Below, in pieces: positions 36,572 through 45,016 of a stretch of DNA of 64,000 bases (positions within the stretch are counted from its first letter, which is position 1; each line of letters starts with the position of its first letter). The DNA lies in NCBI RefSeq assembly GCF_010448835.1, contig NZ_CP048409.1:2426001-2490000 (forward strand), written 5' to 3'. The DNA comes from Draconibacterium halophilum (GTDB lineage: Bacteria > Bacteroidota > Bacteroidia > Bacteroidales > Prolixibacteraceae). The notes under the pieces are model-generated. The model did not search any database, was not told the DNA's origin, and worked only from the letters and a program-made list of their open reading frames with translations. The position numbers were made by a program, and so were the translations under genes.

Positions 36572-37407
36572 CAGCTTGTTGATAGAAGCATTCTTAACCT
36601 TATCTCCGGAAGATTTGTTACTCCGGTTACCCCCTTGAGGGGGAAGGGGTGATCTTTTCCCGTCTGCTCCTGAATTCTTTTCTTCCTGCGTTTAATAATT
36701 TTCGGAAAGAAAAAATGCAGCAACCCGGTTATCGAGAGCAGAATGGTTACCAGTCCCAGCAAATCGACAAACAGTTTTCCGGCCAGTCCGAATAACTCTC
36801 CGCTGTGTAATTCCCAAAAGGTATTGAATAAACCGGTTTTACGTTCGTAATTTACCGGCTCGGGTAATTGTATTTTTTTGAAGTTTTGCCCGTCGGTACT
36901 TTCCAGCAAATAATTACGTGTGAGCACCAACAGTTTATTGTCTTTGATTTCCAGGTCGGCAATACGTTTTTTTTCTACCGGAATTTCCAGTTTTTGCCAG
37001 CTGTCATTTACGTCACTTCGTTTGTATAATCCCATATGCGTTCCGGCAAAAAGTATGTCCTTATACTGAACGATGGAATAGATTTTTCGGTTGTCGATTC
37101 CTTTCGGAAATCCCTGGTTATAATCATCAAATGTTTTAAGCTCATCATCCGATTTCCAAACACCGATATTCCCAAACATTAAAACAGTATCATCCAGATG
37201 GATAGAACCGCGAACTGCTGCCAGGTTCCAGTTTTTGTAGTGATAGTTTTTGGGCAGCAGATTGCTCGAAACATCTACACCGGAAAACAACTGCCGGTGG
37301 TTCATCACAATTCCCGATGCAGCAAAGAGTAGGGCAATAAAGGCAATAACAATTGCCGGCCATTTATGTAGTTTTTTGAATGTTTTTATCAGTCTTTTAC
37401 GGGCCAT
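36568..37407 (-). CDS. PepSY-associated membrane protein, N-terminal half
   Basis: This 279-residue protein starts at MARKRLIKTFKKLHKWPAIV (37407). I prefer this over the ATG at 37428 because the predicted -7 element (37433-37426) overlaps the latter. A helix with LFAASGIVMNHRQ (PepSY_TM-like) is followed by a periplasmic domain (NYHYKNWNLAAVRGSIHLDD, KGIDNRKIYSIVQYKD) and the helix GLVTILLSITGLLHFFF. After the basic KRRKKR the sequence (QEQTGKDHPFPLKGV...) derives from a GC-rich palindrome and looks foreign. It probably transfers electrons or handles metal/heme in the membrane next to nitrite reductase, but function is unproven. Confidence 0.78.
   Translation of the reverse strand: MARKRLIKTFKKLHKWPAIVIAFIALLFAASGIVMNHRQLFSGVDVSSNLLPKNYHYKNWNLAAVRGSIHLDDTVLMFGNIGVWKSDDELKTFDDYNQGFPKGIDNRKIYSIVQYKDILFAGTHMGLYKRSDVNDSWQKLEIPVEKKRIADLEIKDNKLLVLTRNYLLESTDGQNFKKIQLPEPVNYERKTGLFNTFWELHSGELFGLAGKLFVDLLGLVTILLSITGLLHFFFPKIIKRRKKRIQEQTGKDHPFPLKGVTGVTNLPEIRLRMLLSTSW
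36601..36660. repeat. GC-rich palindromic repeat at the PepSY gene junction
   Basis: The segment contains CCCCCTTGAGGGGG (36630-36643) flanked by CTCCGG boxes and an AGGGGTGATC tail. It is much more GC-rich than its surroundings and resembles the palindromes scattered in Bacteroidetes genomes. It lies exactly where the two PepSY half-genes change frame. Confidence 0.55.
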
Positions 37408-37425
37408 TTTGTTGTTTTTGTTCCG

Positions 37426-37474
37426 CAAATATGTTTAACATTTGTAAATCATATTGTAACAATTGGTACAAAAT
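37426..37474 (-). promoter_or_regulatory. Promoter and CRP/FNR-like operator of the PepSY gene
   Basis: A 24-bp imperfect palindrome (37451-37474, core TTGTAAC...GTACAA) matches the nrfH operator at 21 of 24 positions by eye. It is followed on the minus strand, after exactly 17 nt, by CATATTTG (37433-37426), close to the TAnnTTTG -7 consensus. The palindrome would centre near -42, the position used by class II activators. Confidence 0.65.
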
Positions 37475-37566
37475 GGGAAACATAATTGATGTTGCACCAC
37501 TTCTCCAACTCCCGCGGATTTATGGTGCAAACGAGGGGTAGGTTAGAAATTCGTGGATAGTTAATT

Positions 37567-38781
37567 TTATTTTATAAACGAAGGCGTAACCGAAAGCATT
37601 ACATAACCCCAGTAATGAGTAGCCGAACTGTCGCCAACTTTTAAAATCTCCATCGAATCGCCTGCAAACATTGATGAGAATCCAAACGAAATATTTGCCA
37701 TAGGATTTACCGCCCACGACAAGGAAAGATCCAGTTCGGTTCCAAGATATTTGTCAGCATCGGCAGCAATATCTGCAGCTGCCGCAAAATAATGCAAGTG
37801 CGCATTAAACCCAATTTTATCTTTGCTGTATTTGTATTTCAAATACAAGTCGTTAAGACCAACCGATCCCATGTGGTTACCCACAAAAAAATAGTCCATA
37901 AAACCATTGAATTTGTGGTTGGTTCCGTAAAATGGAGTAAAGGATTTATAATCCGATTCGCCGAAATCAGTTCCTGAAAGGTGCTCGAAACCCAGCGTAA
38001 AAGCATCCATCGAAGCTTCGGCCAGAAAGTTTAATGCAGAAATGTCGCGGCCGGAAATATGTTCACCGGTTTGATAATACAGGTTTGAAGCCACTTTTAC
38101 CCCTCCAATATTACCGGAAACACGGCCTCCAATTGTCTGGCTGAATTTTGTTTTTTGCTCACCATTTTCCAAAGTTGGTATGCCGTTGTTTAGCAAAAGC
38201 AAACTTAATGAAGCCTTCTCCCACGAGTTGTTAAACCACACAAACTGCATATCTTTATAGGCATCCGGTCCGTCGTAATCGCTGTTGGTTAAGTCGCCGT
38301 TCTCGTGATGTGCAATACCAAAATGCAGTTTAATGTCTTCTTCATATTTAAACAATGCCACATCGTGCGAGCGTGCCTGATGTGCCCAGCCCACATTTCC
38401 TAAAATACGCGAGTCGTCGTATACCAATTCCTGTCTTCCGGCTTTCAGTGAAAACTCCGGAGAGAAAAGTACCTCTGCCCAGGCCTGGTGAACGGATACT
38501 GCATAATCTTCGTTGCTAACCAGCTGTGGCTGATTTCCCCAACGGCGTACATCCTGAAGCACCAGGCCGGTTTTTATAAATTCGTTTGAGAAACCGGCAT
38601 TTAAGCGGGTGCGTTGTGCCGTTATTGTTGAAGCATCCTGATCTTCAAAAGCCAAATTTTTATAACCGTGGCTCATTTCTGTTCGTGGTCTGAATTCCCC
38701 CGATAACGTGAATTGTGCTTTTGAAAATTGGGCAATAAAAACACCCAATACGATCAATCCGATGTATTTAAATCTTTTCAT
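37567..38781 (-). CDS. Alginate-export-type outer-membrane porin
   Basis: This 404-residue outer-membrane barrel starts at MKRFKYIGLIVLGVF (38781) with a signal peptide ending SKAQ. The upstream ATG at 38844 adds 21 residues without signal character. FTLSGEFRPRTEMSHGYKN (near residue 24) and QRTRLNAGF are typical of the alginate_exp barrel family, as is the AWAEVLFSPEFSLKAGRQEL block. It lies 105 bp downstream of nrfA across an inverted repeat and may be a passive channel for nitrite or other anions made in the same conditions. Substrate is inferred only from position. Confidence 0.82.
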   Translation of the reverse strand: MKRFKYIGLIVLGVFIAQFSKAQFTLSGEFRPRTEMSHGYKNLAFEDQDASTITAQRTRLNAGFSNEFIKTGLVLQDVRRWGNQPQLVSNEDYAVSVHQAWAEVLFSPEFSLKAGRQELVYDDSRILGNVGWAHQARSHDVALFKYEEDIKLHFGIAHHENGDLTNSDYDGPDAYKDMQFVWFNNSWEKASLSLLLLNNGIPTLENGEQKTKFSQTIGGRVSGNIGGVKVASNLYYQTGEHISGRDISALNFLAEASMDAFTLGFEHLSGTDFGESDYKSFTPFYGTNHKFNGFMDYFFVGNHMGSVGLNDLYLKYKYSKDKIGFNAHLHYFAAAADIAADADKYLGTELDLSLSWAVNPMANISFGFSSMFAGDSMEILKVGDSSATHYWGYVMLSVTPSFIK

Positions 38782-38829
38782 CTTAGTAAGCTTGTGTTGT
38801 TTTTGAACTATTTTTTGTGGAAGTGAGAA

Positions 38830-38874
38830 TTCACCGGATGACACTATTTAACGAATTTAGCGTCATCCGGAGAA
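38830..38874. repeat. Inverted repeat between nrfA and the porin gene
   Basis: CCGGATGAC (38834-38842) and GTCATCCGG (38862-38870) form a perfect 9-bp stem over a 19-nt AT-rich loop, extended by three more pairs after a mismatch. No T tract follows on the minus strand, so it may shape the mRNA between nrfA and the porin without ending transcription. Confidence 0.6.
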
Positions 38875-38886
38875 TACTGCAGGCCA

Positions 38887-40401
38887 TTAGTCCTGCAAAG
38901 ATGTAGTCATATCGTACCCTTTTTCGCGCTTTTCTGCCTCTTTATCCCATTCGGGAACAACAGTTTTTAAAAATTCTTGTTTTTCCGACTTTAGTTTGTC
39001 CATATCCAGACCAATAAATTCCTGAGCTTTTGCTTTGGTCGAGATATCGGGGTAGGGCACTTCCTCGTTAAACCCAAGTTCGGCTAACAAACGGGCCAGT
39101 TTTATGCGGGTTTCCTGTGCAATGGTAATTGCTGTGCTGATTACTCTTCCCGTTTCAAGAGGCGAGTGGAACGAACCACCATGGCTGGCAGCTGCATAAT
39201 CCCAGCGCCATTGCGAGTGGCGAATACCTTGCAAAATAGCTGTCATCTGTTCGTCGTTAGCTCCCAGATCCCATGCTTTTTTAGCTTCAACATGAGCTCT
39301 AACGATCAGCTCTTCCAGCTTGTCGCGGTTTTCAATAATTTTATCCTGACGTTCGTATACGTTGGCCATTAAAGTGCCTGCTTCTTCGCGGTGGCAAACC
39401 TGGCACGAGTTGGCAATATTATTCAGTGGCGACTGCATTTTATGATCGGTAAATTTTTGACCACCCTCACTTTTGTAAGGCATGTGGCAGTCGGCACATG
39501 AAACACCGCGTTGTGCATGAATTCCGGTCATATAAATTTCGTATCCCGGGTGTTGTGCTTTCAACATTGGAGCTTTACTCAATGCATGTGTCCAGTCCGA
39601 GAACTCCATGTTGTCATAATATTCTTCCATGGCCTCGGCAGAAAAACCATTATCCCACGGAAAGGTGAGGTAGTTGGCTCCGGGCGCTGTTTCTTTATTG
39701 AAATAATATTCCACATGACACTGCGCGCACACCAAACTGCGCATCTCCTGATGGCTTGCTTTGGTAATGTCTTTTCCCATTCTTTCAAAGGCTTCTATCA
39801 GTGCCGGGCGCGAGATTCTTAAATTCATCGTCTCTGCATCGTGACAATCAGCACATCCAATCGGATTCACCACTTCTGCTCCCAACTCGGCCCATTTTCC
39901 GGTATAAAATTGTTTCACCCCAATTTCGTTCATTAGGCGCGGAACATCGGGGCTTTTACACGTCATACATGTCGATGGCATCGGCCCATCTTTTGGTCCT
40001 TCGGGAGCGCCGGTTCGTAAGGTGTTGCGTAGGTCGGTAACGGCATAATAGTGTCCGCGGCCCTGGTTGTAATCTTTTGAAAAACCATATCCGGCCCACA
40101 GAACAACCATACGTGGATCAACTTCCAGCATATCAATCATGGCATTGCCATTATATTTTGTTCTGAAAGATGTATCGGCAGTTCCGTAATACGATTGATA
40201 TTCGCGCGGGTAATTTTCGCCCCACACTTCGTTTCGTGGATCAAACTGGTCGATATCGGTTTTTGGAACATTCACATAAGCTGCTTCGGTTCGTCGTTCC
40301 AGAATTGATGAAGCTAGCAGTCCGAGGAGAAATACCACAACTATAGTTGCAAGAAAAATTCCCCAGTTGAGTAAAGGATGGCGTTTTGATTTTGTAGTCA
40401 T
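38887..40401 (-). CDS. nrfA: Ammonia-forming cytochrome c nitrite reductase, catalytic subunit
   Basis: This 504-residue periplasmic pentaheme enzyme reduces nitrite to ammonium with six electrons. A signal anchor lies at about residues 10-32. The special catalytic heme motif CMTCK is followed by four CxxCH motifs (CADCH, CAQCH, CADCH, CQVCH), the exact set of NrfA. The YVNVPK... start of the mature part and DNGFSAEAMEEYYD are family-like. nrfH lies 11 bp upstream in the same operon and supplies electrons from the quinol pool. All heme sites are intact. Confidence 0.96.
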   Translation of the reverse strand: MTTKSKRHPLLNWGIFLATIVVVFLLGLLASSILERRTEAAYVNVPKTDIDQFDPRNEVWGENYPREYQSYYGTADTSFRTKYNGNAMIDMLEVDPRMVVLWAGYGFSKDYNQGRGHYYAVTDLRNTLRTGAPEGPKDGPMPSTCMTCKSPDVPRLMNEIGVKQFYTGKWAELGAEVVNPIGCADCHDAETMNLRISRPALIEAFERMGKDITKASHQEMRSLVCAQCHVEYYFNKETAPGANYLTFPWDNGFSAEAMEEYYDNMEFSDWTHALSKAPMLKAQHPGYEIYMTGIHAQRGVSCADCHMPYKSEGGQKFTDHKMQSPLNNIANSCQVCHREEAGTLMANVYERQDKIIENRDKLEELIVRAHVEAKKAWDLGANDEQMTAILQGIRHSQWRWDYAAASHGGSFHSPLETGRVISTAITIAQETRIKLARLLAELGFNEEVPYPDISTKAKAQEFIGLDMDKLKSEKQEFLKTVVPEWDKEAEKREKGYDMTTSLQD

Positions 40402-40412
40402 AAGAATTATTT

Positions 40413-40994
40413 TTAGTTGTTTTTTATATACGATTCTAACCAGTCGGGAACAGGACTTTCAGGTAGCGGCACCCGAGCATTGGGTACGCTCGACAAACTG
40501 TTTACCCGGCCATGTGGTATCTCTCGATGACACTCCCAGCAAGGGCGGTCCTGCATATGTGCAGTATGGTTGTGAACCGATGAGGCAAGTTTAGGATCGG
40601 TAATTTGTTGCTTATGACAACGTATACAGTTATTATGCACTACTTTTTGTCCCGCTTCGTGAATAAAAATTACCTGAGGTTCTTTGCGCAAAGTAAATAT
40701 GGTAGCATGGCGTAAGCCGTCTTTTGCCTTAAAATAGTATTTATTAAATACATTATTATGCGGTACGTGGCAGTCGTTACAATGAGCCACCTCGCGATGC
40801 GAACTGTGGTTCCAGGTGGCATATTGCGGAGCCATTATGTGGCAGTTGGTGCATGTTGCAGGATTGTCTGAAAGATAGGAATGTGCTTTTGAAATATAAA
40901 AGATAAAAATGATGAGACCAACAAAAATACTTGTTATTATTAATACTGGTAATCTCCATTTCGCAGGTGGTAAAAGTCTCCTTAGCATAGCCAT
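40413..40994 (-). CDS. nrfH: Cytochrome c nitrite reductase small subunit NrfH
   Basis: This 193-residue membrane-anchored tetraheme quinol dehydrogenase of the NapC/NirT family donates electrons to NrfA. One N-terminal helix (about residues 16-37) is followed by CTNCH, CNDCH, CIRCH and CWECH. It is the first gene of the nrfHA operon, preceded by a perfect 24-bp palindrome. With NrfA it lets the cell use nitrite as an electron sink in anaerobic growth or detoxify it. Confidence 0.95.
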   Translation of the reverse strand: MAMLRRLLPPAKWRLPVLIITSIFVGLIIFIFYISKAHSYLSDNPATCTNCHIMAPQYATWNHSSHREVAHCNDCHVPHNNVFNKYYFKAKDGLRHATIFTLRKEPQVIFIHEAGQKVVHNNCIRCHKQQITDPKLASSVHNHTAHMQDRPCWECHREIPHGRVNSLSSVPNARVPLPESPVPDWLESYIKNN

Positions 40995-41015
40995 AAATTC
41001 GGTTTATTCTGAGAG

Positions 41016-41064
41016 CAAATATCAAATAAGTGTGTACCAAATTTTGTAACAGTTGTTACAAAAT
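41016..41064 (-). promoter_or_regulatory. Promoter and CRP/FNR-like operator of nrfHA
   Basis: A perfect palindrome spans 41041-41064 (half-site ATTTTGTAACA, 2-nt centre). Reading the minus strand, after 17 nt comes GATATTTG (41023-41016), one base from TAnnTTTG, and then the nrfH ATG 22 nt later. No -33 element replaces it, as expected for an activator-dependent promoter with the site centred near -42. Confidence 0.7.
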
Positions 41065-41210
41065 CACACAATTATTATTTTGTTAGATACTATTTTGTAA
41101 TGATTTTAAATAAGACAAGTGCAATGTGTTTTAGCATAAATCGTTAGTTGAGTTTGGACGGGCTTCTGTTTTGTAAATTGTCTGGCAATTTTGCAAAACA
41201 TGACAATTCT

Positions 41211-41242
41211 GGTTGTATACAACCCTCAAATTCATACTTTTG
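41211..41242 (+). promoter_or_regulatory. iorAB promoter with overlapping palindrome
   Basis: TTG (41213-41215), 19 nt, then a perfect TAnnTTTG (TACTTTTG, 41235-41242); the iorA ATG lies 24 nt further. The -33 element is embedded in the 14-bp perfect palindrome GGTTGTATACAACC (41211-41224), a good position for a repressor. Confidence 0.7.
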
Positions 41243-41265
41243 TTGGCTTCGAAAATTAAACCAAG

Positions 41266-42885
41266 ATGCAAAAGAATCTATTTTTAGGAGTTGAAGCTAT
41301 TGGGCAGGGAGCCATCGATGGTGGAATCTCAGGGGTTTATGCCTATCCCGGAACTCCTTCAACAGAAATAACTGAATTTATTCAGGAGAGTGAACAGGCA
41401 GTAGAAAAAGGTATTCGCAGTAAATGGTCGGCCAACGAAAAAACAGCTTACGAAGCCGCTTTGGGTATGTCGTATGCCGGAAAACGTTGCATGGTTTGTA
41501 TGAAACATGTGGGGTTAAATGTGGCCGCCGATGCGTTTATTAACTCGGCAATTACCGGAATAAACGGAGGCATGGTTCTTACCGTTGCCGATGATCCTTC
41601 GATGCACTCGTCGCAAAACGAGCAGGACTCGCGTTTCTATGGTAAATTTGCCATGATACCGATTCTGGAACCCAGCAATCAGCAGGAAGCTTACGACATG
41701 GTGCGTGAAGGATTTGAGCTTTCCGAAAAGCTGGAAGTTCCGGTGATGGTGCGTATTACAACCCGTTTGGCACATTCGCGTGCTGGAGTTATTCGCAGCG
41801 AAGTTCTGGCTGAAAACGATATGGTTTTACCATCGGATCCAAGTCAGTTTGTGTTGTTGCCGGCGATTGCCCGACGAAGATACAAAGGACTGCTTGAAAA
41901 ACAGGAGCTGTTTGAGAAGACAGCCAAAAAATCGAAATATAACACATACACCAAAGGCGAAGACAAAAGTTTTGGAATTATTGCCTGTGGAATCGCATAC
42001 AATTACCTCAAAGAAAATTATCCGAAAGACGATTGTCCATATACAATATTGAAATTGTCGCAATACCCGGTTCCGCAAAAGTTTTTGGATAAAATGGCCA
42101 AACATTGCGAAGAGGTACTGGTATTGGAAGAAGGATATCCGGTGGTGGAAGAGCACATTAAAGCAGTGTTTAAAAAGGATATTCAGGTTTCGGGACGCTT
42201 AAGTGGGGCTTTGCCACGCGATGGTGAATTGAATGCCGACCTTGTTGGAAAAGCACTGGGAAAAGAAACACAATTGGGTGCCGATGTTCCGGAACTGGTA
42301 GTAAATCGCCCGCCGGCATTGTGCCAGGGATGCGGTCATCAGGACATGTACAAATCGTTAAATGAAGCGCTGGATAAATACACCAAAGGGCGCGTTTTCT
42401 CTGATATTGGCTGTTACACGCTGGGTGCTTTGCCACCATACAAAAGTATTTACTCGTGTGTTGACATGGGGGCTTCGGTTACCATGGCAAAAGGCGCTGC
42501 CGATGCAGGTTTGATTCCTGCCGTGGCTGTTATCGGCGACTCTACTTTTACGCACTCCGGAATAACTGGTTTGTTGGATGCCGTTAACGATGAGGCAAAT
42601 ATCATAGTTGTTATTTCCGATAACGAATCGGTATCGATGACTGGTGGTCAGGAGTCATCAGCACTCGGAAAGATCGAAAGCATTTGTACCGGAGTTGGTG
42701 TTGATCCAAATCATATTCGCGTATTAACACCGCTGAAAAAATACCACGATCTGATGGTGGAAACTTTCGAAGAAGAAATTGCTTACGAAGGTGTTTCGGT
42801 AATTGTTTTTCGTCGCGAATGTATTCAGGCAGCGGCAAAACGATTGCGCAAGGAAAAGAAAATGAAAGATAACCCCACTAAATAA
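41266..42885 (+). CDS. iorA: Indolepyruvate:ferredoxin oxidoreductase, alpha subunit
   Basis: This 539-residue thiamine-pyrophosphate enzyme decarboxylates arylpyruvates to aryl-acetyl-CoA. The N-terminal pyrimidine-binding part begins GVEAIGQGAIDGGISGVYAYPGTPSTE (given here in parts: GQGAIDGGISG, YPGTPSTEI). The TPP domain shows ALCQGCGHQDMYKSL near residue 352, with GCYTLG, CVDMGAS and the metal motif GDSTFTHSGITGL following. The chain stops at RKEKKMKDNPTK, so the C-terminal 2x[4Fe-4S] ferredoxin domain of the classical ~620-aa IorA is missing; shorter forms occur in Bacteroides. iorB follows after 6 bp. Confidence 0.93.
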   Translation: MQKNLFLGVEAIGQGAIDGGISGVYAYPGTPSTEITEFIQESEQAVEKGIRSKWSANEKTAYEAALGMSYAGKRCMVCMKHVGLNVAADAFINSAITGINGGMVLTVADDPSMHSSQNEQDSRFYGKFAMIPILEPSNQQEAYDMVREGFELSEKLEVPVMVRITTRLAHSRAGVIRSEVLAENDMVLPSDPSQFVLLPAIARRRYKGLLEKQELFEKTAKKSKYNTYTKGEDKSFGIIACGIAYNYLKENYPKDDCPYTILKLSQYPVPQKFLDKMAKHCEEVLVLEEGYPVVEEHIKAVFKKDIQVSGRLSGALPRDGELNADLVGKALGKETQLGADVPELVVNRPPALCQGCGHQDMYKSLNEALDKYTKGRVFSDIGCYTLGALPPYKSIYSCVDMGASVTMAKGAADAGLIPAVAVIGDSTFTHSGITGLLDAVNDEANIIVVISDNESVSMTGGQESSALGKIESICTGVGVDPNHIRVLTPLKKYHDLMVETFEEEIAYEGVSVIVFRRECIQAAAKRLRKEKKMKDNPTK

Positions 42886-42891
42886 GTAGAA

Positions 42892-43473
42892 ATGAAGACA
42901 GATATTATATTAGCCGGAGTTGGCGGACAGGGAATTCTTTCCATCGCATCGATAATTGGCGATGCAGCCATTAACGAAAATTTGTTTTTAAAACAGGCTG
43001 AAACACATGGGATGAGCCAGCGTGGCGGCGCGGTGCAGTCGCACCTGCGTATTTCCGACAGTGAAATTGCTGCCGATCTTATTCCAATGGGGAAAGCCGA
43101 TTTGATACTTTCGGTGGAACCGATGGAGGCTTTGCGTTACCTGCCTTTTCTATCGCCCGAAGGTTATGTGGTAACAAACACCACCCCTTTTGTTAATATC
43201 CCGAATTACCCGGATGTTGATGCTGTTTTGGCAGAAATAAAAAAACAACCGCGTTTTGTGGCTATCGATGCAGATAAAATTGCGGCAGAAATTGGCAACA
43301 AACGTGCATCGAATGTGGTGATGTTGGGGGCTGCTACTCCTTTTCTGAATATTGAACCGGAAAAAATAGAAGCCGGAATTGCACATATTTTCAGTAGAAA
43401 AGGCGAGGCTGTGGTCGAAATGAATCGGAAAGCTTTTAAAGCCGGACTTGATTTTGCAATGGCAAACAAATAA
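42892..43473 (+). CDS. iorB: Indolepyruvate oxidoreductase, beta subunit
   Basis: This 193-residue gamma-type (POR/KOR) subunit completes the CoA-binding half of the IorAB complex. The start DIILAGVGGQGILSIASIIG (residues 3-22) and HGMSQRGGAVQSHLRI near residue 42 are diagnostic. The family's length is 190-200, so it is complete. It is followed by a strong terminator, making iorAB a two-gene transcript separate from the porin-paaK unit downstream. Confidence 0.94.
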   Translation: MKTDIILAGVGGQGILSIASIIGDAAINENLFLKQAETHGMSQRGGAVQSHLRISDSEIAADLIPMGKADLILSVEPMEALRYLPFLSPEGYVVTNTTPFVNIPNYPDVDAVLAEIKKQPRFVAIDADKIAAEIGNKRASNVVMLGAATPFLNIEPEKIEAGIAHIFSRKGEAVVEMNRKAFKAGLDFAMANK

Positions 43474-43497
43474 AAAAATCATAACCATCACAATAAG

Positions 43498-43537
43498 AAA
43501 CCCGTTCCGGACAAGTGTTCGAGAACGGGTTTTTTTA
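43498..43537 (+). terminator. Terminator after iorB
   Basis: AAACCCGTTC (43498-43507) pairs perfectly with GAACGGGTTT (43523-43532) and runs into a T tract, 25 bp after the iorB stop. Confidence 0.9.
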
Positions 43538-43596
43538 TGTATAGTTTGAAATCAAAATAAATAAGCTTGATTTAGCTTCAAATTGCAAGCATAGCG

Positions 43597-43626
43597 TTGG
43601 GCAGGCCTCTAAAATTGCTAATTTTG
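43597..43626 (+). promoter_or_regulatory. Promoter of the porin-paaK-ACT-symporter unit
   Basis: TTG (43597-43599), a 19-nt spacer and a perfect TAnnTTTG element (TAATTTTG, 43619-43626). The predicted transcript has a leader of about 120 nt before the porin gene. Confidence 0.65.
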
Positions 43627-43753
43627 AACCTCGTGTTTGAGACAGCAACATATTATTTCTTATTAGATTACTTCTGTTCTAACCCGAAGAACTGATTCTG
43701 GAACTTCGGGTAATCAATCTATTCAATCAACAAAAACAACTAATCATCTCATA

Positions 43754-45013
43754 ATGAAAAAACTTATAGTTATAGTTTGTAGCATGTTCCTGTTTTATTC
43801 AGGATTATTTGCCCAGGAAAAACAATTTAAAGCCGAGGTCTACGGATTTATTCGTAGCGAATTCTACCATGATTCTTACAAAGGTATCAATGCTGCAATG
43901 GACAATTTTTATCTGTTCCCGGCTTATGCTGGATTAGATCCTGCGGGAAAAGAAATCAATAAAAACGGAATGACCAATTACACGGCTATGGCCACACGTT
44001 TTGGTTTTAATATCAGCGGTCCTGAACTGTTCGGGGCAAAATCATCGGCCAATTTTGAAACCGACTTTGCAGGAATTGTAAGCGAATATCCGGAAGTATT
44101 ACGGTTGCGAAAAGCATTCGTAAAACTCGATTGGGAAAACGTATCGCTTTTGGTGGGGCAAACCTGGCACCCATTGTGGAACGGAATGGGCGGTAATTTT
44201 CCTCAGGTTGGTAACCTGAATACAGGAGCACCTTTTAATCCGTTTAACCGTTCGCCACAAATTGACTTTGATTACCGAACAGGCAATGTTACATTTTCGT
44301 TTACAGCACTTTACGAGCAACAATATGTTTCGCGTGGATTTTACGCAGCACCAAACAGCAACAGCAAAAACCTGGCAAAACGTAATGCCGGAATTCCTGA
44401 GTTGGTAATTGGGATTAACCACAGTAAAGGTGCGGTAACTGCCGGAATTGCCGGACAGTTTAATGCTATTCAACCAATGTCGATTACCGATATGGGCTAT
44501 GTTACAGAAGAATTAAACACCAGTTTGGTGGGAATGGCTTACCTGGCTTATAAAAAGGATAAATTGTATCTACTTGCCAAAGGATTGTACGGGCAGAATA
44601 TGGCAAATATGCTAATGTTGGGTGGATACGGAGCCAAAAGCTACAACACAACCACCGGAGAAATGACCTATACCAATTACAACAATTACAGTGCTTTATT
44701 TAATCTGGTTTATGGTACGAAAGTACAGTTGGGATTGTTTGCCGGAGTTGCCGGAAACCTGGGTACGGTTGATCCGTTATATGATTTTGGTGGAAGCGCC
44801 AAAATCGCTGGTTTGGCAACGTCGTTAAAAAATATGTCGCGAGCCTCAACCTATATGGCTTATAATATTAAAAACTTAAAGTTTGTTGCCGAATATGAAA
44901 TGACAACGGCAGATTGGGGAGCTGGAAATTTTGATTTCTCGGATGGACTTTATGACGATACAAATAGTGCAACCAATCACCGCTTTCTGTTAATGGTGAT
45001 GTATAATTTTTAG
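43754..45013 (+). CDS. Outer-membrane porin-like protein
   Basis: This 419-residue exported barrel has a signal peptide ending LFAQ (about residue 21), the opening KAEVYGFIRSEFYHDSY, many amphipathic strands (FGFNISGPELFGAKSSANFE, VSLLVGQTWHPLW) and a terminal phenylalanine (MVMYNF). It resembles DcaP-like/trimeric porins used for aromatic or dicarboxylic acids, though the match is general. It heads the phenylacetate-CoA ligase unit, with only 3 bp before paaK, so it likely passes the acids that unit handles. Confidence 0.8.
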   Translation: MKKLIVIVCSMFLFYSGLFAQEKQFKAEVYGFIRSEFYHDSYKGINAAMDNFYLFPAYAGLDPAGKEINKNGMTNYTAMATRFGFNISGPELFGAKSSANFETDFAGIVSEYPEVLRLRKAFVKLDWENVSLLVGQTWHPLWNGMGGNFPQVGNLNTGAPFNPFNRSPQIDFDYRTGNVTFSFTALYEQQYVSRGFYAAPNSNSKNLAKRNAGIPELVIGINHSKGAVTAGIAGQFNAIQPMSITDMGYVTEELNTSLVGMAYLAYKKDKLYLLAKGLYGQNMANMLMLGGYGAKSYNTTTGEMTYTNYNNYSALFNLVYGTKVQLGLFAGVAGNLGTVDPLYDFGGSAKIAGLATSLKNMSRASTYMAYNIKNLKFVAEYEMTTADWGAGNFDFSDGLYDDTNSATNHRFLLMVMYNF

Positions 45014-45016
45014 AGG

